From Calcarisporiella thermophila CBS 279.70 (Eukaryota; Calcarisporiellomycota), in NCBI RefSeq assembly GCF_041956535.1, contig NW_027192196.1, forward strand, positions 985,823-1,049,822: DNA of 64,000 nucleotides. Direction: 5' to 3'. The notes below the pieces were generated by a model, which made no database searches, was not told the DNA's origin, and worked only from the letters and a program-made list of their open reading frames with translations. Position 1 is the first letter of the stretch; every line of letters starts with the position of its first letter. Below, piece by piece: positions 32,666 through 44,516 of the stretch. The position numbers and the translations under genes were made by a program.

Positions 32666-33426
32666 ATGGAGAGTGCTAAGGTAGCAGGCTCCGCCGCCTT
32701 GCTGATGCTCTGAGGAATGCTAATCGGATGCATTCGTTTGCATTCTTATAGGCGAGCGTATTCAGCCCCATTATCATTTTTCACGGGCATGAATCCAATG
32801 GGACCAATGCTTCGACAGAACATCGCCGCCGGGTCCAGAGCATGCTCGCGACCAACACCCATCAATGGCTCACCGTCTTCGAGGACGTCCGCAAGTGCGA
32901 AACAAAACGGCTTGAGTCCGAGAGCGAGCGTCGTCGCCCATCCTCCCCTGACTCCGCTTACGCTTCCGCCTCTTCACCACCCAGCTGTCACCCTTTTGCG
33001 GAAAAGCGGGCGCAGCCACCACCGCTGCTGCCTTCGGCGCAGCAGCAGCCGGCCTCGCAGTCGAGCGATAATGGGCTGCGCCGGAGAAGAGGAAACCTGC
33101 CAAAGGCCACCACCGCCATATTGCGTCAGTGGCTAACGGAACACCTGCGGAGACCTTATCCGACGGAAGAGGAAAAATTGCAGCTCGCATGTAAGACAAA
33201 ACTCTCCTTGAACCAGATCTCAAACTGGTTCATTAATGCGCGCCGGCGGTACTTACGGCCAATGATGGAGGGTGCCGTGGGCCAGTCCTCCCGACTCTAC
33301 ACCCAGTCGACCGAGGAGGGGAGCTCAGAAGAGGAGGTGCAGGCGCGTGCTGGCAAGCGCATGCGCACCAAAACTTCTACCGCCAATGGCAGCGGCGGCT
33401 ACAAACGCCCTCGGACTTCATTATAA
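32666..33426 (+). CDS. TALE homeodomain transcription factor
   Basis: Two exons (32666-32680 and 32752-33426) encode 229 residues. The first exon codes only MESAK and joins in phase 0 through a 71-bp intron with a CTAAT branch point. The homeodomain lies at residues 130-190: RRGNLPKATTAILRQWLTEH, the three-residue loop extension RRPYPTEEEK, then KLSLNQISNWFINARRRYL. The WFINARRR recognition helix and the Pro-Tyr-Pro loop define the TALE class. The N-terminal half is Ser/Pro/Arg-rich; the tail after the homeodomain is acidic then basic. No partner homeodomain gene or mating-type marker lies nearby, so a mating role is not supported here. Confidence 0.92.
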
Positions 33427-33876
33427 TCCAAAACAAACGATAACCACCTCTCGATTCCTTCTTATGACTCTCTATACATACATCTATATCTCTATCCATT
33501 TATCACGGAGTAGATTCCGTTGCTCGCCCCTCCTCCTCCCCCACCACCCCCTTTTAGTATACCATTGCTTGTTGAATATAGTTTGTTTTTAATAGTTTGT
33601 TTCCTCCTTACCCTTTCTTTGTTCCTACTTCTCTGCTTCTCTTTTAGCGTCCTTCTCCCGCGTGACTCGTTTATATAGTTGGTTTGGCCTTTTTTTTTTT
33701 TCTATTTCATCCTGCTCCTAACTCAGTGTTCTTCTGTAACATAGTCTGTTTCTCTACTCTTCTCCTCTTATAGTTTACAGTTTTTTTATTAATTTGCCTT
33801 GTGTTTTAATAAAAGTGTAACAGAATATATAGTTTATCTTGAAAGCATGTGATCTTGGAGGATATAGAGAGAATGC
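33427..33876. other. Convergent 3' spacer
   Basis: T-rich spacer between the homeobox gene (+) and VTA1 (-). It has AATAAA on the plus strand at 33808 and on the minus strand near 33784-33789, so the two 3' ends may overlap. No coding region is supported. Confidence 0.6.
33808..33813 (+). terminator. Candidate polyadenylation signal of the homeobox gene
   Basis: AATAAA in T-rich DNA 382 bp after the stop codon and only 64 bp from the end of the convergent gene. The strand assignment is inferred from orientation. Confidence 0.35.
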
Positions 33877-35420
33877 TCAACGATTGTACGGCTCAAGTAA
33901 GGCTAGCGCTTTTTGAAGATTATCCACGGCGGCGGGGATGTCATCGAAATTTAGCGCGCTGATCGCCCATTTGGAATACTTCTGAGCCTTGGCGACAATA
34001 CCTGGGTCCATATCCGGGGGGAGTGTGGGAGCATAGGGAGCCGACGATGATGACAATGGCCGCGGCGCAGTTTGGGCAGACTGTGGAGGGGCAGAGGGGG
34101 GAGGAGGAGGAGGAGGAGGAGCAGAGGGAGAAAAGGCCATGGGGGAAGGCTGGTGGGATTGTGTGAGGGGAGGAACTTGAGGGGGTTGCGGGGGCGGGGG
34201 ACCTGCTTGGTATTGGAAGTAGGGATTGTAGTCAGGACCAGCAGCAGAGGGGTTGCCATGCTGGGCCGGAGGAAGAGAGCCTCCAGCGTATGCCCCTTGT
34301 GAGAGGTCGATAAACGCGTCCTTGGGAGCGAAAGGCATGGAGGGGGCTGTACTATTGGGTGGATTCTGAAATAGGGGCTGGTAAGGAACCTCTTCTTTAT
34401 TGCTACTTGGATCAAAATCGCTCGCTGGCTGGCCCACGGGAGGGGAAGGAAACGGAAGCCAGGCCTGATCCGCGGAAGAGGGAGCAGATGCAGGGGCGGA
34501 AAAGTGTGGGTCGCTTGGCGGAGCAATGGGATCTTGGTCCATTCTATTGCCGCCCCCGCTGCCAGTAGGGGATGTTGTTTCGGGCGGGGGATTTGCCTCA
34601 GTTCCCGTTTCACCGGGGGGCCCCGCAACGGGCTTTCTACCCTCGCGCAATGCCTTGATGATATCGGTGGCCTTCCACTTGGAATACTTCAACTTCTCTT
34701 CAATCTTATACAGTAGGGAATGGATAGAGGTACGAGTCAGTATCAGAATGGGGGAAGAGAGAGGATTTAACTAGCGTGTACTCTACCGAAGGATCGAGCT
34801 CACCGAAAATCTTCAACAGTTCTAGGAAGATGGATGCTGCTAAAAACGTCTTTGCTGTTTTTCTGCCAGGCCACGCCCATAATCAGCAAATGGATCGAGT
34901 CGATGATAGAAAAATACAACCACCTACTTTGATGCTTTGCCGGCTCTATCCTCGTTGTCTGCATTCATAAACACTTTAAGCGCGAAATTTTCCACCTGTG
35001 CATGCCCAACTAGGTCATCTGAAATGGCCTCATTATCGGCTAACTCCTTTTTTTGCTACGGAGGCGAGAGGAGGGGGGAGAGGTGAGAGGTGAAATGAGA
35101 ATTGGAGGTGTCGAGCCATCCTAAAATTCCTCTAATCAACACACACCTTTTCAAGGACATCAAGTAATTTGGACAAGTATATTTGACAATCTTTGGTTTT
35201 CGATCCCTTTTTTATTGCTTCCTTGGCCGCATAATAATAACCTACGTGTTGAACCAGTGGATGTCAGTAAGGGGTGACCGAGCGAAGAGAAATCAAGAGC
35301 AAAGTGGTCATGACACGTACAATAGTAAGAGATCACAGGCTGATGATCTTTAAGCTCTTGCGCACGTTGGAGATACGGGTTGATGAACTTAAGTTCTTCT
35401 GGTAAAGGCAATCCGTCCAT
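33877..35420 (-). CDS. VTA1: Vta1/LIP5, cofactor of the Vps4 ATPase
   Basis: Activates Vps4 in ESCRT-III disassembly at multivesicular endosomes. Exons 35420-35321, 35241-35147, 35055-34928, 34862-34787 and 34704-33877 encode 408 residues. The N-terminal MIT-type domains show LKFINPYLQRAQELKDHQPVI, SYYCYYYAAKEAI, then ENFALKVFMNADNEDRAGKA, SKKTAKTFLAASIFLELL and EEKLKYSKWKATDIIKALREG. A Pro/Gln/Ser-rich linker of about 200 residues follows. The C-terminal Vps4-binding domain is KAQKYSKWAISALNFDDIPA plus AVDNLQKALALL. It shares a 162-bp divergent promoter with the TMX gene. Confidence 0.95.
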
Positions 35421-35582
35421 TAATGACGCTTGATCCTAACGAAATCAGTAGTTTATACAGTGATGCAAGACTACGAGTCTTGGCCACTCCCTTTTTGAGC
35501 TTATGGAAGTTGAGGGCGACCGTTCCCCTAATAAAATTCGATTATTCTATTAACTCTTTTTTTTCATCGTTTTTTAATCATT
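35421..35582. promoter_or_regulatory. Bidirectional promoter of VTA1 and the TMX gene
   Basis: Only 162 bp separate the two divergent start codons, so the regulatory sites must be shared or very close. No clear TATA box is present. A T-tract at 35556-35576 precedes the TMX start. Confidence 0.5.
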
Positions 35583-36526
35583 ATGTATTTCAATAAAGTG
35601 AATTTTGTTGCACTATTTATAGTGCTCTTCTGCAGTGGAGTTCTGGCAAGTCGTGTTCAGGATCTGACCGATAGTAACTTCAATTCTGAAGTGAAGCGGG
35701 AGGGGGAGTGGCTCGTTGAATTGTACGTATATAGTTGCTTCTATAAGGGGAACATCATCCTCCAAACATTCTTTGCTCTAAATCTAGCTATGCTCCCTGG
35801 TGTGGTGCTTGTCGACGGTTCGCTCCGCTTTATGAGCAGGCTGCTGAGCGGCTATCAACCCATGCGCCAAAGGTCGCCATTGGCAAAGTGAATGTGGAGG
35901 AAAATCCAGGTCTTGCAAGTCGATTTTTCATTTCTCGGTAGGGCGCGTGACATGTATTGTAATGAATGAGAAGAATACTTTTAACTTTCTTTGGATCATC
36001 TTGGTAGAATCCCGCAAATGTACCACATAAAGGATCATGAAGGTAATGACTACGAACAAGATCTCTCCCACTTCCCCTAGATGAATGGCATCTAACTCTT
36101 TCGCTTTTGTAACGCATCTCAGTTCGAAAGGTTAATATCACGTTTGAGACGTCGAGTGTCGTTGACTACGTGGTTAAGGAGAAGTGGAAGGAGGACAAAG
36201 TGTGGAACGGCCTGTTCTCCCCTTATTCTATTGGGTAAGCAGTTCATACCATGGTTGCTTTTTTTTTTTCACGACATTCATACTGAGACTTATCGACGTG
36301 TACCGATAATAGCGGCACTGTTATGAATGGCCTTGGTATCTTTAGTGGAGTGGTTTCCAATGTTACCAGAACCGTTCCTGCATATATCCTGTGGCCTGGA
36401 ATGATGGTGGCCTCATTTGCATTTGCTTGGTTAATAGCAACGCTGACGACTCCCAATCCCCCTCCTGCACGTTCTGCACGACCTGCACAATCTGAACAGG
36501 CGCGCGAAGCCAAAAAGTCGAAGTAA
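35583..36526 (+). CDS. TMX-type transmembrane thioredoxin
   Basis: ER membrane thiol-disulfide oxidoreductase. Exons 35583-35722, 35788-35937, 36008-36042, 36123-36234 and 36313-36526 encode 216 residues. A signal peptide (residues 1-22) precedes the thioredoxin domain, with FYAPWCGACRRFAP carrying the active-site CGAC, then VAIGKVNVEENPG and RIPQMYHIKDHE with the cis-Pro region. A single membrane segment near residues 168-190 (ILWPGMMVASFAFAWLIATL) is followed by a Pro/Ala-rich tail ending KKSK, which fits a KKxx retrieval signal for a type I membrane protein. The luminal domain is similar in layout to animal TMX1, whose motif is CPAC. Yeasts such as Saccharomyces lack a close equivalent, to my knowledge. 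Confidence 0.9.
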
Positions 36527-36570
36527 AATAAGATAGTATTGTAAGAATTGCTTTTACTCTTTTTATATAT

Positions 36571-36576
36571 AATAAA
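36571..36576 (+). terminator. Candidate polyadenylation signal of the TMX gene
   Basis: AATAAA 45 bp after the stop codon, with a T/G-rich stretch following. The La gene starts about 175 bp further on. Confidence 0.5.
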
Positions 36577-36751
36577 AGTTCTTGTTAATTCAAATTTCTG
36601 TGGGATTTTTTTTATAATTCCTTCGGTACTTTTAATTTCGAGCGGCTTAGCAATAAACAGTCTCTGTTTTTCTTCCGGACTACTACTGACTTAGCAATAT
36701 CCGCGCTCTCCTACCTGAACTCCTCTTTCCATCACTATAAGCTAAGGAAAC

Positions 36752-38346
36752 ATGTCCGAGGTTGCAGAACAGCCCAATTTGTCTACTGAAGAGATCAAGA
36801 AGCGAGCTCTCCGACAGGGTATATCGCAAATCCTATAAACTTTGGAAGCTGGATTAATCATAATCTTTCCCGAATAGTTGAGTTCTACTTTGGGGATGCT
36901 AATTTGCCTTATGATAAATTCTTTTGGGATCTAACTCGAAAGAATGATGGGTGTAAGTGTGCCCTTTTTTTATTAGGATTATTTAATATGGCTCGAGTAG
37001 CATTCATCGTCCTCTCATTTCATCTCTTTAGGGGTTCCAATCAAGGTTCTCATGACATTCAAACGTATGCGCGCCTACCAGCCCTTTGAGCTTGTAGTGG
37101 AGGCCCTCCGGGAATCCAAGAGCCTCCTTGAGGTGAGTGAGGATGGCACCAAGGTTCGCCGCAAGGAACCCCTTGTGGAGACGCCTGGACGCGTTTTCCG
37201 CTCGATCTACGCAAAAGGATTCGGAGAAGAGACGCCTACGCTTCAATTCGAACTGGAAGACTTCTTTGCCAAGTTTGGTGACTGTCGGGCCGTCCGTATG
37301 CGACGTACCGATGACAAAGAGAAGAAATTTAAGGTAGGCGAGGAAAACAATTGTATAATTTAGAAAATTAATCGTCTTTGCCCCGCAATGGTAACTTATA
37401 CTGAACCATTTGGTATTCGCAGGGCTCCGTATTTGTCGAATTTGGGACCCAAGAGGAAGCAGAAAAAATTGCTCAAATGAAACTCGAATACAACGGGCAG
37501 GAGCTTGAAGTCATGACAAAGTAAGTGGGTGGAGCGGACCATTTTATAATTGCGGTGGGAGCGTGGATTCTGATGCCTTTGCATGTTTGTCTAGGGGTAA
37601 ATACATTGAAATTAAAAAGGAGAAATATGCCAACGAGCCCAGCGCACCTCACAAACCACCTCCATTCAACGCATTCCGCGAGATGCGAGAATCACAAAAG
37701 TCACAAAAGGCTCCTAAGCGGCCTCTACATCTAATCAAATACAGTGGTTGTGGAGCCAGCCTAAAGGTGAACGAATTAAAGGTAAGGGAGCTACGACAAT
37801 AGGTGGTGCGTGGGTTCAGTTAGACTGAGGGCATTTTCTTTGTTTTCCTTCATGCTAACCATAGGCTGAGCTTGCGAAGCACATCGAGATCTACTGGGTA
37901 GCTCCTGCTAACGGCGAAGGTTTTATTGAGCTAAAGGGCAATGCAGATGAAAATGCCGCGATTGAGAAGTTGAATGCGGCTAGCATAGAGCTAGGCGGCG
38001 TGAAGACCAGTTTTTCCATTCCAACTGGTATGTGTTTTTTTCTTTCCTTCTAATATGTTAAACCGAGTTCTAATCCCACATTTCGTGGGGTGGGGGGGAT
38101 GATTTCATTACAGACGAAGAGAAGGAATCCTATACTCAGCAGAAGCAGAAGCGTTCTAAAGACGATGGCGCCTTTGGAGGCAAAAACCGTGGTACAAAGC
38201 GGAAAATGGACGGTAAGCACCAGAAACGAGGCGAGAAGAAAGAGGGAGAAAACAAAAATGGTTCGGAAACGCCCGATGAGTCGGCCGCTAAGAAACTCAA
38301 AACAGAGGAGGAGAAAGTGGAAGGCACAGAGGGACAGGATGCATAG
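36752..38346 (+). CDS. LHP1: La protein, RNA 3'-oligo(U) chaperone
   Basis: Binds the UUU-OH ends of nascent RNA polymerase III transcripts in the nucleus and assists tRNA maturation. Exons 36752-36818, 36878-36952, 37032-37333, 37423-37520, 37595-37781, 37865-38027 and 38114-38346 encode 374 residues. The La motif (residues 10-95) has RQVEFYFGDANLPYDKFFW, PIKVLMTFKRMR and LVVEALRESKSLLEVSEDG. RRM1 follows (SIYAKGFGEETPTLQFELED, GSVFVEFGTQEEAEKIA). A second, La-type RRM spans about residues 245-310 (LAKHIEIYWVAPANGEGFIE). The C-terminus is a Lys/Glu-rich, nuclear-signal-like tail with GTKRKMDGKHQKRGEKK. The gene lies in tandem behind the TMX gene and converges on SUMO. Confidence 0.95.
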
Positions 38347-38555
38347 TCTTTCATGCTAGCTGTGGCAGGATGAAATAACTGTTGGTACATATATTTCATG
38401 CGCTTTTTCTTCTCAACATCCACCAAGAATGCATCGTAATATATTGATGATCCAAAATTTTTTATTATTTAATCCGAAAAAAAATAGAACACTCTTTATC
38501 TAAAAAAAAATTGCCGCCGGTAGATAACATCTCATGCAAATGGTTGAAACTCTGC

Positions 38556-38977
38556 CTAAAAACCACCCCCTATTTGCAAAGCGAGTATAGAATTTAGAAT
38601 CTAGGATGACATTTTGAAAGCAATGTCGAGAAATGACTTACCAATCTGCTCAATCATAACATCCAGGGTATCGCCGTTTTCCATCTCCAGCTCTTCGGGG
38701 GTGTTTTCCGGCTGGATACGTTCACCGTCATAGAGAAACCGGACCGAGTTTAATGATTTGCCCTGGCGCTCGCAGTATGCCGTCATTAGGCGCTTGAGTG
38801 GTGTAGTTCTCTTGATCTTGAAGTAGACTTCATTGTGATCCTAGAAAAAGGATAAAATGAGTTGGAGCTGCCAGCACGAATTCCCGAGCAATCTAGTTTT
38901 CATTGTCAACTTACACTTCCCACCACCTTGATGTTAATGTGCTCCACATCCGGCTTCTTTTCTTGCTGTTCTGACAT
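38556..38977 (-). CDS. SMT3: SUMO, small ubiquitin-like modifier
   Basis: Protein modifier conjugated to lysines after C-terminal processing. Exons 38977-38915, 38840-38642 and 38569-38556 encode 91 residues. The ubiquitin-like fold shows VEHINIKVVGSDHNEVYFKI, TPLKRLMTAYCERQGKSL and RFLYDGERIQPENTPEELEM, then GDTLDVMIEQIGGGF. SUMO proteases should cut after the first Gly-Gly, leaving QIGG and removing Gly-Phe. The last exon is only 14 nt and supplies the diglycine end: the first Gly codon is split by the intron. Without splicing the frame would end in unrelated residues and lack the diglycine. The N-terminus is short, with no obvious chain-forming consensus beyond a QEKKPDVEH segment. Confidence 0.95.
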
Positions 38978-39599
38978 GATCCTGTTAGGTTATGAAAAAG
39001 ATATTAACCTTTCGTGAGATTTCATTTTCGGCTTCTCCAGGATGCTTACACTTGCTATTGATGATTGATCAGCAGCAGATCTTCGATTAGTTGGTGATCT
39101 TTTTTTGTAGTAAAAGAAGTTGGTAAAATTTTGGAGTGGTCGACGTCATTAGTTTTGGGTGTGAACGTGGCACTTCGAAAGCGTCCCGATTTTCTGACCC
39201 CAGTTTCTATTCTCTTCGTTTTTTTTTTTCCTTTTTTCATCCTAAGCCCATCCGTGATCGCCACCATCATTTCAGTTGGCTGGCAACATTAGCTGATTAG
39301 CTTCTTCATCTCCTATTATTTTATTTGTGGTTTTTTTGGTCACTTTTAAAATTTTCATCAATTTACGCGTACGATCGGCTCTCATTTTTTGTTGGGTAAG
39401 TGCCTGTATTTAATAGACTGAAAGGAATTTTACACAATATTGTCTGTCTCGGGATATTGTCGTTCATTCTTTATGCATGCACTCTCATTCGATGGATGTA
39501 TTAGCGGATTGCCTCATCTGTTGTATTTTAGTTCATTAGATTAGTCGGTGCCCCCCGAATTCCCATTGTTGCAAAGTCGTAAAATATTAGGTACGACCA
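38978..39599. promoter_or_regulatory. Bidirectional promoter region of SUMO and SEC31
   Basis: A 622-bp A/T-rich spacer between divergent housekeeping genes, with T-tracts at 39220-39235 and 39328-39340. No TATA box stands out. No coding region is supported. Confidence 0.55.
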
Positions 39600-42500
39600 A
39601 TGAAAATCGACGAAATCAATCGCACTGCCACTTTTAGTTGGAGTCCAGTGCAGCATCTTCCGTACATTGCCACGGGTACGGTTGCTGGCGCGCTAGACGC
39701 TTCATTCTCGAATACAGCAGAGCTTGAGATTTTCCATCTCGACACTCAAAAAAGATCATCAAGTGGGGGCGAATTAACGGCTGCAGGAGTAGTGCAGAGC
39801 AGTGCCAGGTATACTTTACTGAGCGATGTTTTCACGCGACATCTGATGTCTAATCCCTTAATTTTTTTTTGTCATTGCTAGATTTAATGATTTGGCATGG
39901 GGCCATCCTACCGCGGATAGGCCTTACGGTATCCTCGCGGGTGGTCTAGAAAATGGTGAGCTCAACTTGTGGGATCCCAAAGCTATCCTTGAAGGAAGCG
40001 GGTAAGTGAATTTGCGTGTGATGAGTTCTTATTATTTTCAATGGAATATAATCATTCATTAATTTCCACTCCAGGGATCAAGCTCTCATTCTGCGTAATA
40101 CATCTCACACTGGCTCGGTGCGTAGTCTTGATTTCAACCCCTTCCAGCATAGCCTTCTAGCATCTGCAGCCGGTAATGGCGAGGTATGCGTTAGAATATA
40201 AAGTTTTCTATACAAACTCTTCTCCAACCCTTCTCGGTATACTCTTTCCCAGATTTTCATTTGGAATTTGTCAAACCCTGCCAAGCCATACTCGCCTGGA
40301 GCGAGATCTCCGAAGCTCGACGATATTACATGCCTTGCATGGAATTCTCAAGTACAGCATATTCTTGCTAGCTCTTCGACAACAGGGTATACTGTCATTT
40401 GGGATTTGCGTAATCGCAAGGAGGTCATGCATTTGCAGTTCAGTGGTGCCTCAGCGATGCCTATGGGTATGGCAATGGGTGGCGCTGGAGGCCCACGTGG
40501 CGTGACAGCAGTTGTCTGGAACCCCGATATGGTATGGCAATCATCAATAGATATATGCACAATAATTACAGATATACTTATAATATTATCTGTAGGCCAC
40601 TCAATTGATCACTGCTTCAGAAGATGATTCCAACCCTGCTATCACTATGTGGGACCTGAGGCATGCTCACTCCCCCGAAAAGGTGCTCAGCGGCCACACC
40701 AAGGGCGTTCTCTCCGTCTCATGGTGTCAAAAAGATTCAGATTTGTTGCTTTCGTGCGGCAAGGATTGCCGTACTATCTGTTGGAATCCTAGAACGAGCG
40801 AGAGCATTGGCGAGGTAATATATTTTTGACTGCTAATTTTATGAGACATGGTACTTAGGAGTGCTCTACTATCTATATACAATCAGCTACCTCAAAGCGC
40901 AAACTGGTCGTTTAAGGTCGATTGGTGCCGAAGCAATCCTGACTTGTTCGCATCTGCTTCATTCGATGGAAAGGTATGAATGGCGAATTCAATCCTAATT
41001 GTGGGCTTTTTCTAAGTGACGAGTTGGTCCATTTAGATTTCCATTCACTCGCTTCAAGGAACCGGGGCTAGTGAAGAGGCTGCTCCTGCCCCTGCCGATC
41101 AGACAGCTTATGATCCTTTCTCTACTCATGCTTACGTAGCCCCGACCACCCCTGAATTCACACTCAAGCAGCCTCCTAAGTGGCTTCGTAGACCCGTTGG
41201 TGCCTCGTTTAGCTTCGGTGGTAAGCTGGCCATGTTTAGCAATAAAACCAGCGTGGCACCACAGGGAACTCAGGTCACCCAGGCACCCCACCACACTGTT
41301 TCCATTGCAACACCTGTAACAGAACCTGAGCTCGTCAACCGGACCGCACAGCTAGAGGCAGTCAATGGTGACAAGAACGGCCTGAGCAGCTTTTGCGAGA
41401 AGCGCGCGAGTGAAGCCAGCAACGAGGAGGAGGCTCAAAGCTGGAAGGTGCTTAGTGCACTGTTCCATGATGATGCGCGTGAAAGACTTGTGAAGCACCT
41501 CGGTTTCAACAAGGAGACCGTCGTGAGCCATGTATCTGAAGCATTAAAGAAATTAGATCTTAAGGATGTGAAAACAGCACCCAAGAGAGAGGCGGCCAAA
41601 CCAGCTCGTCAGGCCGAGCCTAAAGCCACTGAGAACGGCGAGCATGATGCATTCGCTCAAGAGGAACTGAAGGAGGAAGCGTCCGAGCCGAAGGCAGCCG
41701 ATGGTCAGAATGTGGTGGAACCGAGCGAGGAAGCAAACCAAAAGCCTGCTGGAGAGGCCGGTGATGTTAAAGCAGAGGAGCCCGACTTTTTCGGTGGAAA
41801 GCCGACCGATTCGGCAGCCGATCCCTTCTCCAACCTCAAATCTCCCGAAGAGGCGAACGTGGCCGTGCCAGATGCCCAGCCATCGATGGAGGGACTGTCT
41901 GTCCTCGGGGCACCCAAGAGCCCCTTCAATATCTACCCCTCCAACGAATCTGAGGTGGACCGTTCCATCACCCGAGCCATTGTCATTGGACACTTTGAAT
42001 CTGCTGTGGAGGCGTGTCTTGCGACAAATCGCCTTTCCGAAGCACTGCTCCTGGCCATCTGCGGTGGCCCCGAGCTCTTGGAGCGAACCCAGAAGGCCTA
42101 CTTTGAGCGCCAGACCGAAAATATACCTTACCTCCGTCTCCTGCGAGCCGTGGTTAGCCACGATTTGGTTGACGTTGTCAACAATGCAGACATTGACGAA
42201 TGGCAAGAAGTTGTTGCAGTGCTTTGCTCTTTTGCCCGCGCAGAGGAGTTCCCCTCCTTGTGCGAAGCACTTGGTCTTCGCCTTGAGCAGCGGTGGCGTG
42301 AGCTCTCTAGCCGCCGAGGTCCTGCTGCTGATAACCAAGCAGCTGCGATCCGTTACCGCCAAAGCGCTAGCCTCTGCTACTTGGCTGCCGGAAATCTTGA
42401 GAAGGTGGTCGGGCTCTGGATTGCTGAGGTCATGGAGGAGGAGATCAAGAATCCGGCCCGCGATTCCACCGCGTACATTTCAAAACACACCCGCACCTTG

Positions 42501-44516
42501 GAGGATCTCATCGAGCGGGTGACCGTGTTCCGTCAGGCGATCGAGTTTGTGGATCAAGATTTGACCGCTCAGCCTGCTGCTGCGGGCGAAGGCGAGGCAC
42601 AACCCAATCGTAGCGCCAATTTCAAGCTCGCGCCTCTATATGAAAAATACTGCGAGTATGCGGAGCTGCTTGCCTCTCAAGGCTTATTGACAACGGCAAT
42701 GAAATATTTGGAGTTGACTCCACCTGAATACCGAAAGCCGTTGTCCGTGGACGTTGATCTCGTTGGTGTGATCAGAGACCGCTTGTATCACTCTGGTGGC
42801 AGTGCAGTGGCAACCCAAGTCCCTGCTTTCCCCTTCCAGACCTTCATCCCGCAGGAGCAGGTCGACCAGTCTCAGCAGCAACAGCCGCAGCAACAGCAAC
42901 CATTGGCGGCGACAGCAGCGGAATCCGTGGCTCAATACGACTACTCTCAGCCGGCGGCTGTTGCAGCTACTCAGCAGCAACAGTATGGCTATGGTCAACA
43001 GCCTCAGCAACCATCTGCCATGTACCAACCCTACAATCAACCGGCTCAGCCACAGGCTACCATGGTCGATCAACAGGCGGGCTATGGTGCGCAGACCACC
43101 CAGCAATCCTGGTACCCCCAAACACAGTCCAGCGCCATGTACCAGTCCACCAATGTTTCGGCCGCATATAACACACCCTATGGATACACACAAGGCCAGT
43201 ATGGTGCACAATATGGGGACATGACTACCCCCGCCGTTCCCCAGCCCCCCCCAATGGCCGGGCAACAGTTTGCCACGGAGAGCAGTGCGGTGCGCGAACT
43301 CCCTCCTTCTCAGCAGCGCAATACAGGTGCGTGGAACGACCCACCCATGCTCGCTGCACAAGAGAGAAAGCGTCAGACATCAGCAACAAAATCCTATGCT
43401 CCCATCACCGCTCCATTCTCCGGCGCTGGGCCCGTAAACACCCCCACCTCACCGGGCGGAAGTGTGGTTCCTCCACCCCCGCAATCAATGTTGAACCGCC
43501 CCCCCTCTGCCGCGGGCGTCACCTCACCATATGCGCAGAATGCTCAAGCTCCACCTCCCCCTCCTCCTGCAGCCGGTATGATGGCAGGCTCTCAGCAGCA
43601 GCAGCACCAGCACCAACAACAGCAGCACCAGCCAATGTATGGCCAACATTATCAACCGGCAGCACAGCAGCCTCATCCATATGCCCAGTCAAGCCCAACT
43701 CCTCCCCCACCCCCCGCAAAACCTGGTGCCCCACAACCCATGTACGGAGCTCAGGCCCTTGCCCATCAGCAGCGTTCATCTACCCCGCAGCACACCATGT
43801 CCCCTCCACCCCATCACGCACAACAGCGGCAACCTTACGCAATGTATCAGCAGCCTTACCAGCAGCAGCCGCAACAACAACCTCAGCAGCAGCCGCAACC
43901 GCCCGCAGCGGCTAAGCCCAGCCCTCAGGCCGCCCGGGCTCCTAGTCCCGAAAAGAAGCGTCACCGTGAGTAGATGGAATTTGGGAGAATGATGTTGGGA
44001 TGTCAATCTAATTTCTCCGTTTGTCTTTGTATTAGCCGCGGGTGATAGATCGCACATTCCGGCCGCCCACAAGCCAATCGTGACCGTCCTGTCCAACGAA
44101 CTTGCTCGTGCTCGGCAAAATGCTCCGGTAAGAAATGGGCGGTGCCCACCTAATTGATTTGCACTTTCTGTGTCCTAATGCTGATCCAACTTGGATAGCC
44201 CCAGCAAAAGAGGCCTTTGGATGATGCAGAGCGACGCCTTAACATTCTCTTTGATCTATTAAACAATGAGGAACTCTCAGGGCCTGTAATTGAGCAATTA
44301 CTATTATTGGTGCAGGGTAAGTCCTTTCTTTTGTCCTGGCTTGACTTGTATGCCCAGAGATACTAATTCTTTTCGGCCGATTGATTAGCTCTTGAGGCGC
44401 AGGACTACAACACTGCTTCGCGTATTCATGTTGACTTGATCACAACTAAGAGCTCCGAATGTGGACAATGGATGGTGGGCGTGAAGCGCCTGATCGATAC
44501 TCCACGGGTGTACTAG
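39600..44516 (+). CDS. SEC31: Sec31, outer-coat subunit of COPII
   Basis: Forms the COPII cage with Sec13 at ER exit sites. Ten exons (39600-39808, 39882-40001, 40075-40183, 40253-40531, 40596-40814, 40887-40973, 41037-43965, 44036-44127, 44199-44316, 44399 region corrected to 44389-44516) encode 1429 residues. The N-terminal seven-bladed WD40 domain contains ATFSWSPVQHLPYIATGT, FNDLAWGHP, VRSLDFNPF, ITCLAWNSQVQHILAS and GVLSVSWCQKDSDLLLSCG. An acidic linker leads to the alpha-solenoid (SITRAIVIGHFESAVEACL, YLAAGNLEKVVGLW). A Pro/Gln/Tyr-rich region of about 350 residues with poly-Gln and poly-Pro runs follows; this is where Sec23 and Sar1 bind in relatives. The C-terminal helical domain (GDRSHIPAAHKPI, LNILFDLLNNEELS) ends at DTPRVY. 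Confidence 0.96.

Noticed and set aside
32666-33426. Homeobox gene as part of a mating-type locus
   Set aside because: Only one TALE homeodomain gene is present, with no partner homeodomain, HMG-box, pheromone or receptor gene in view.
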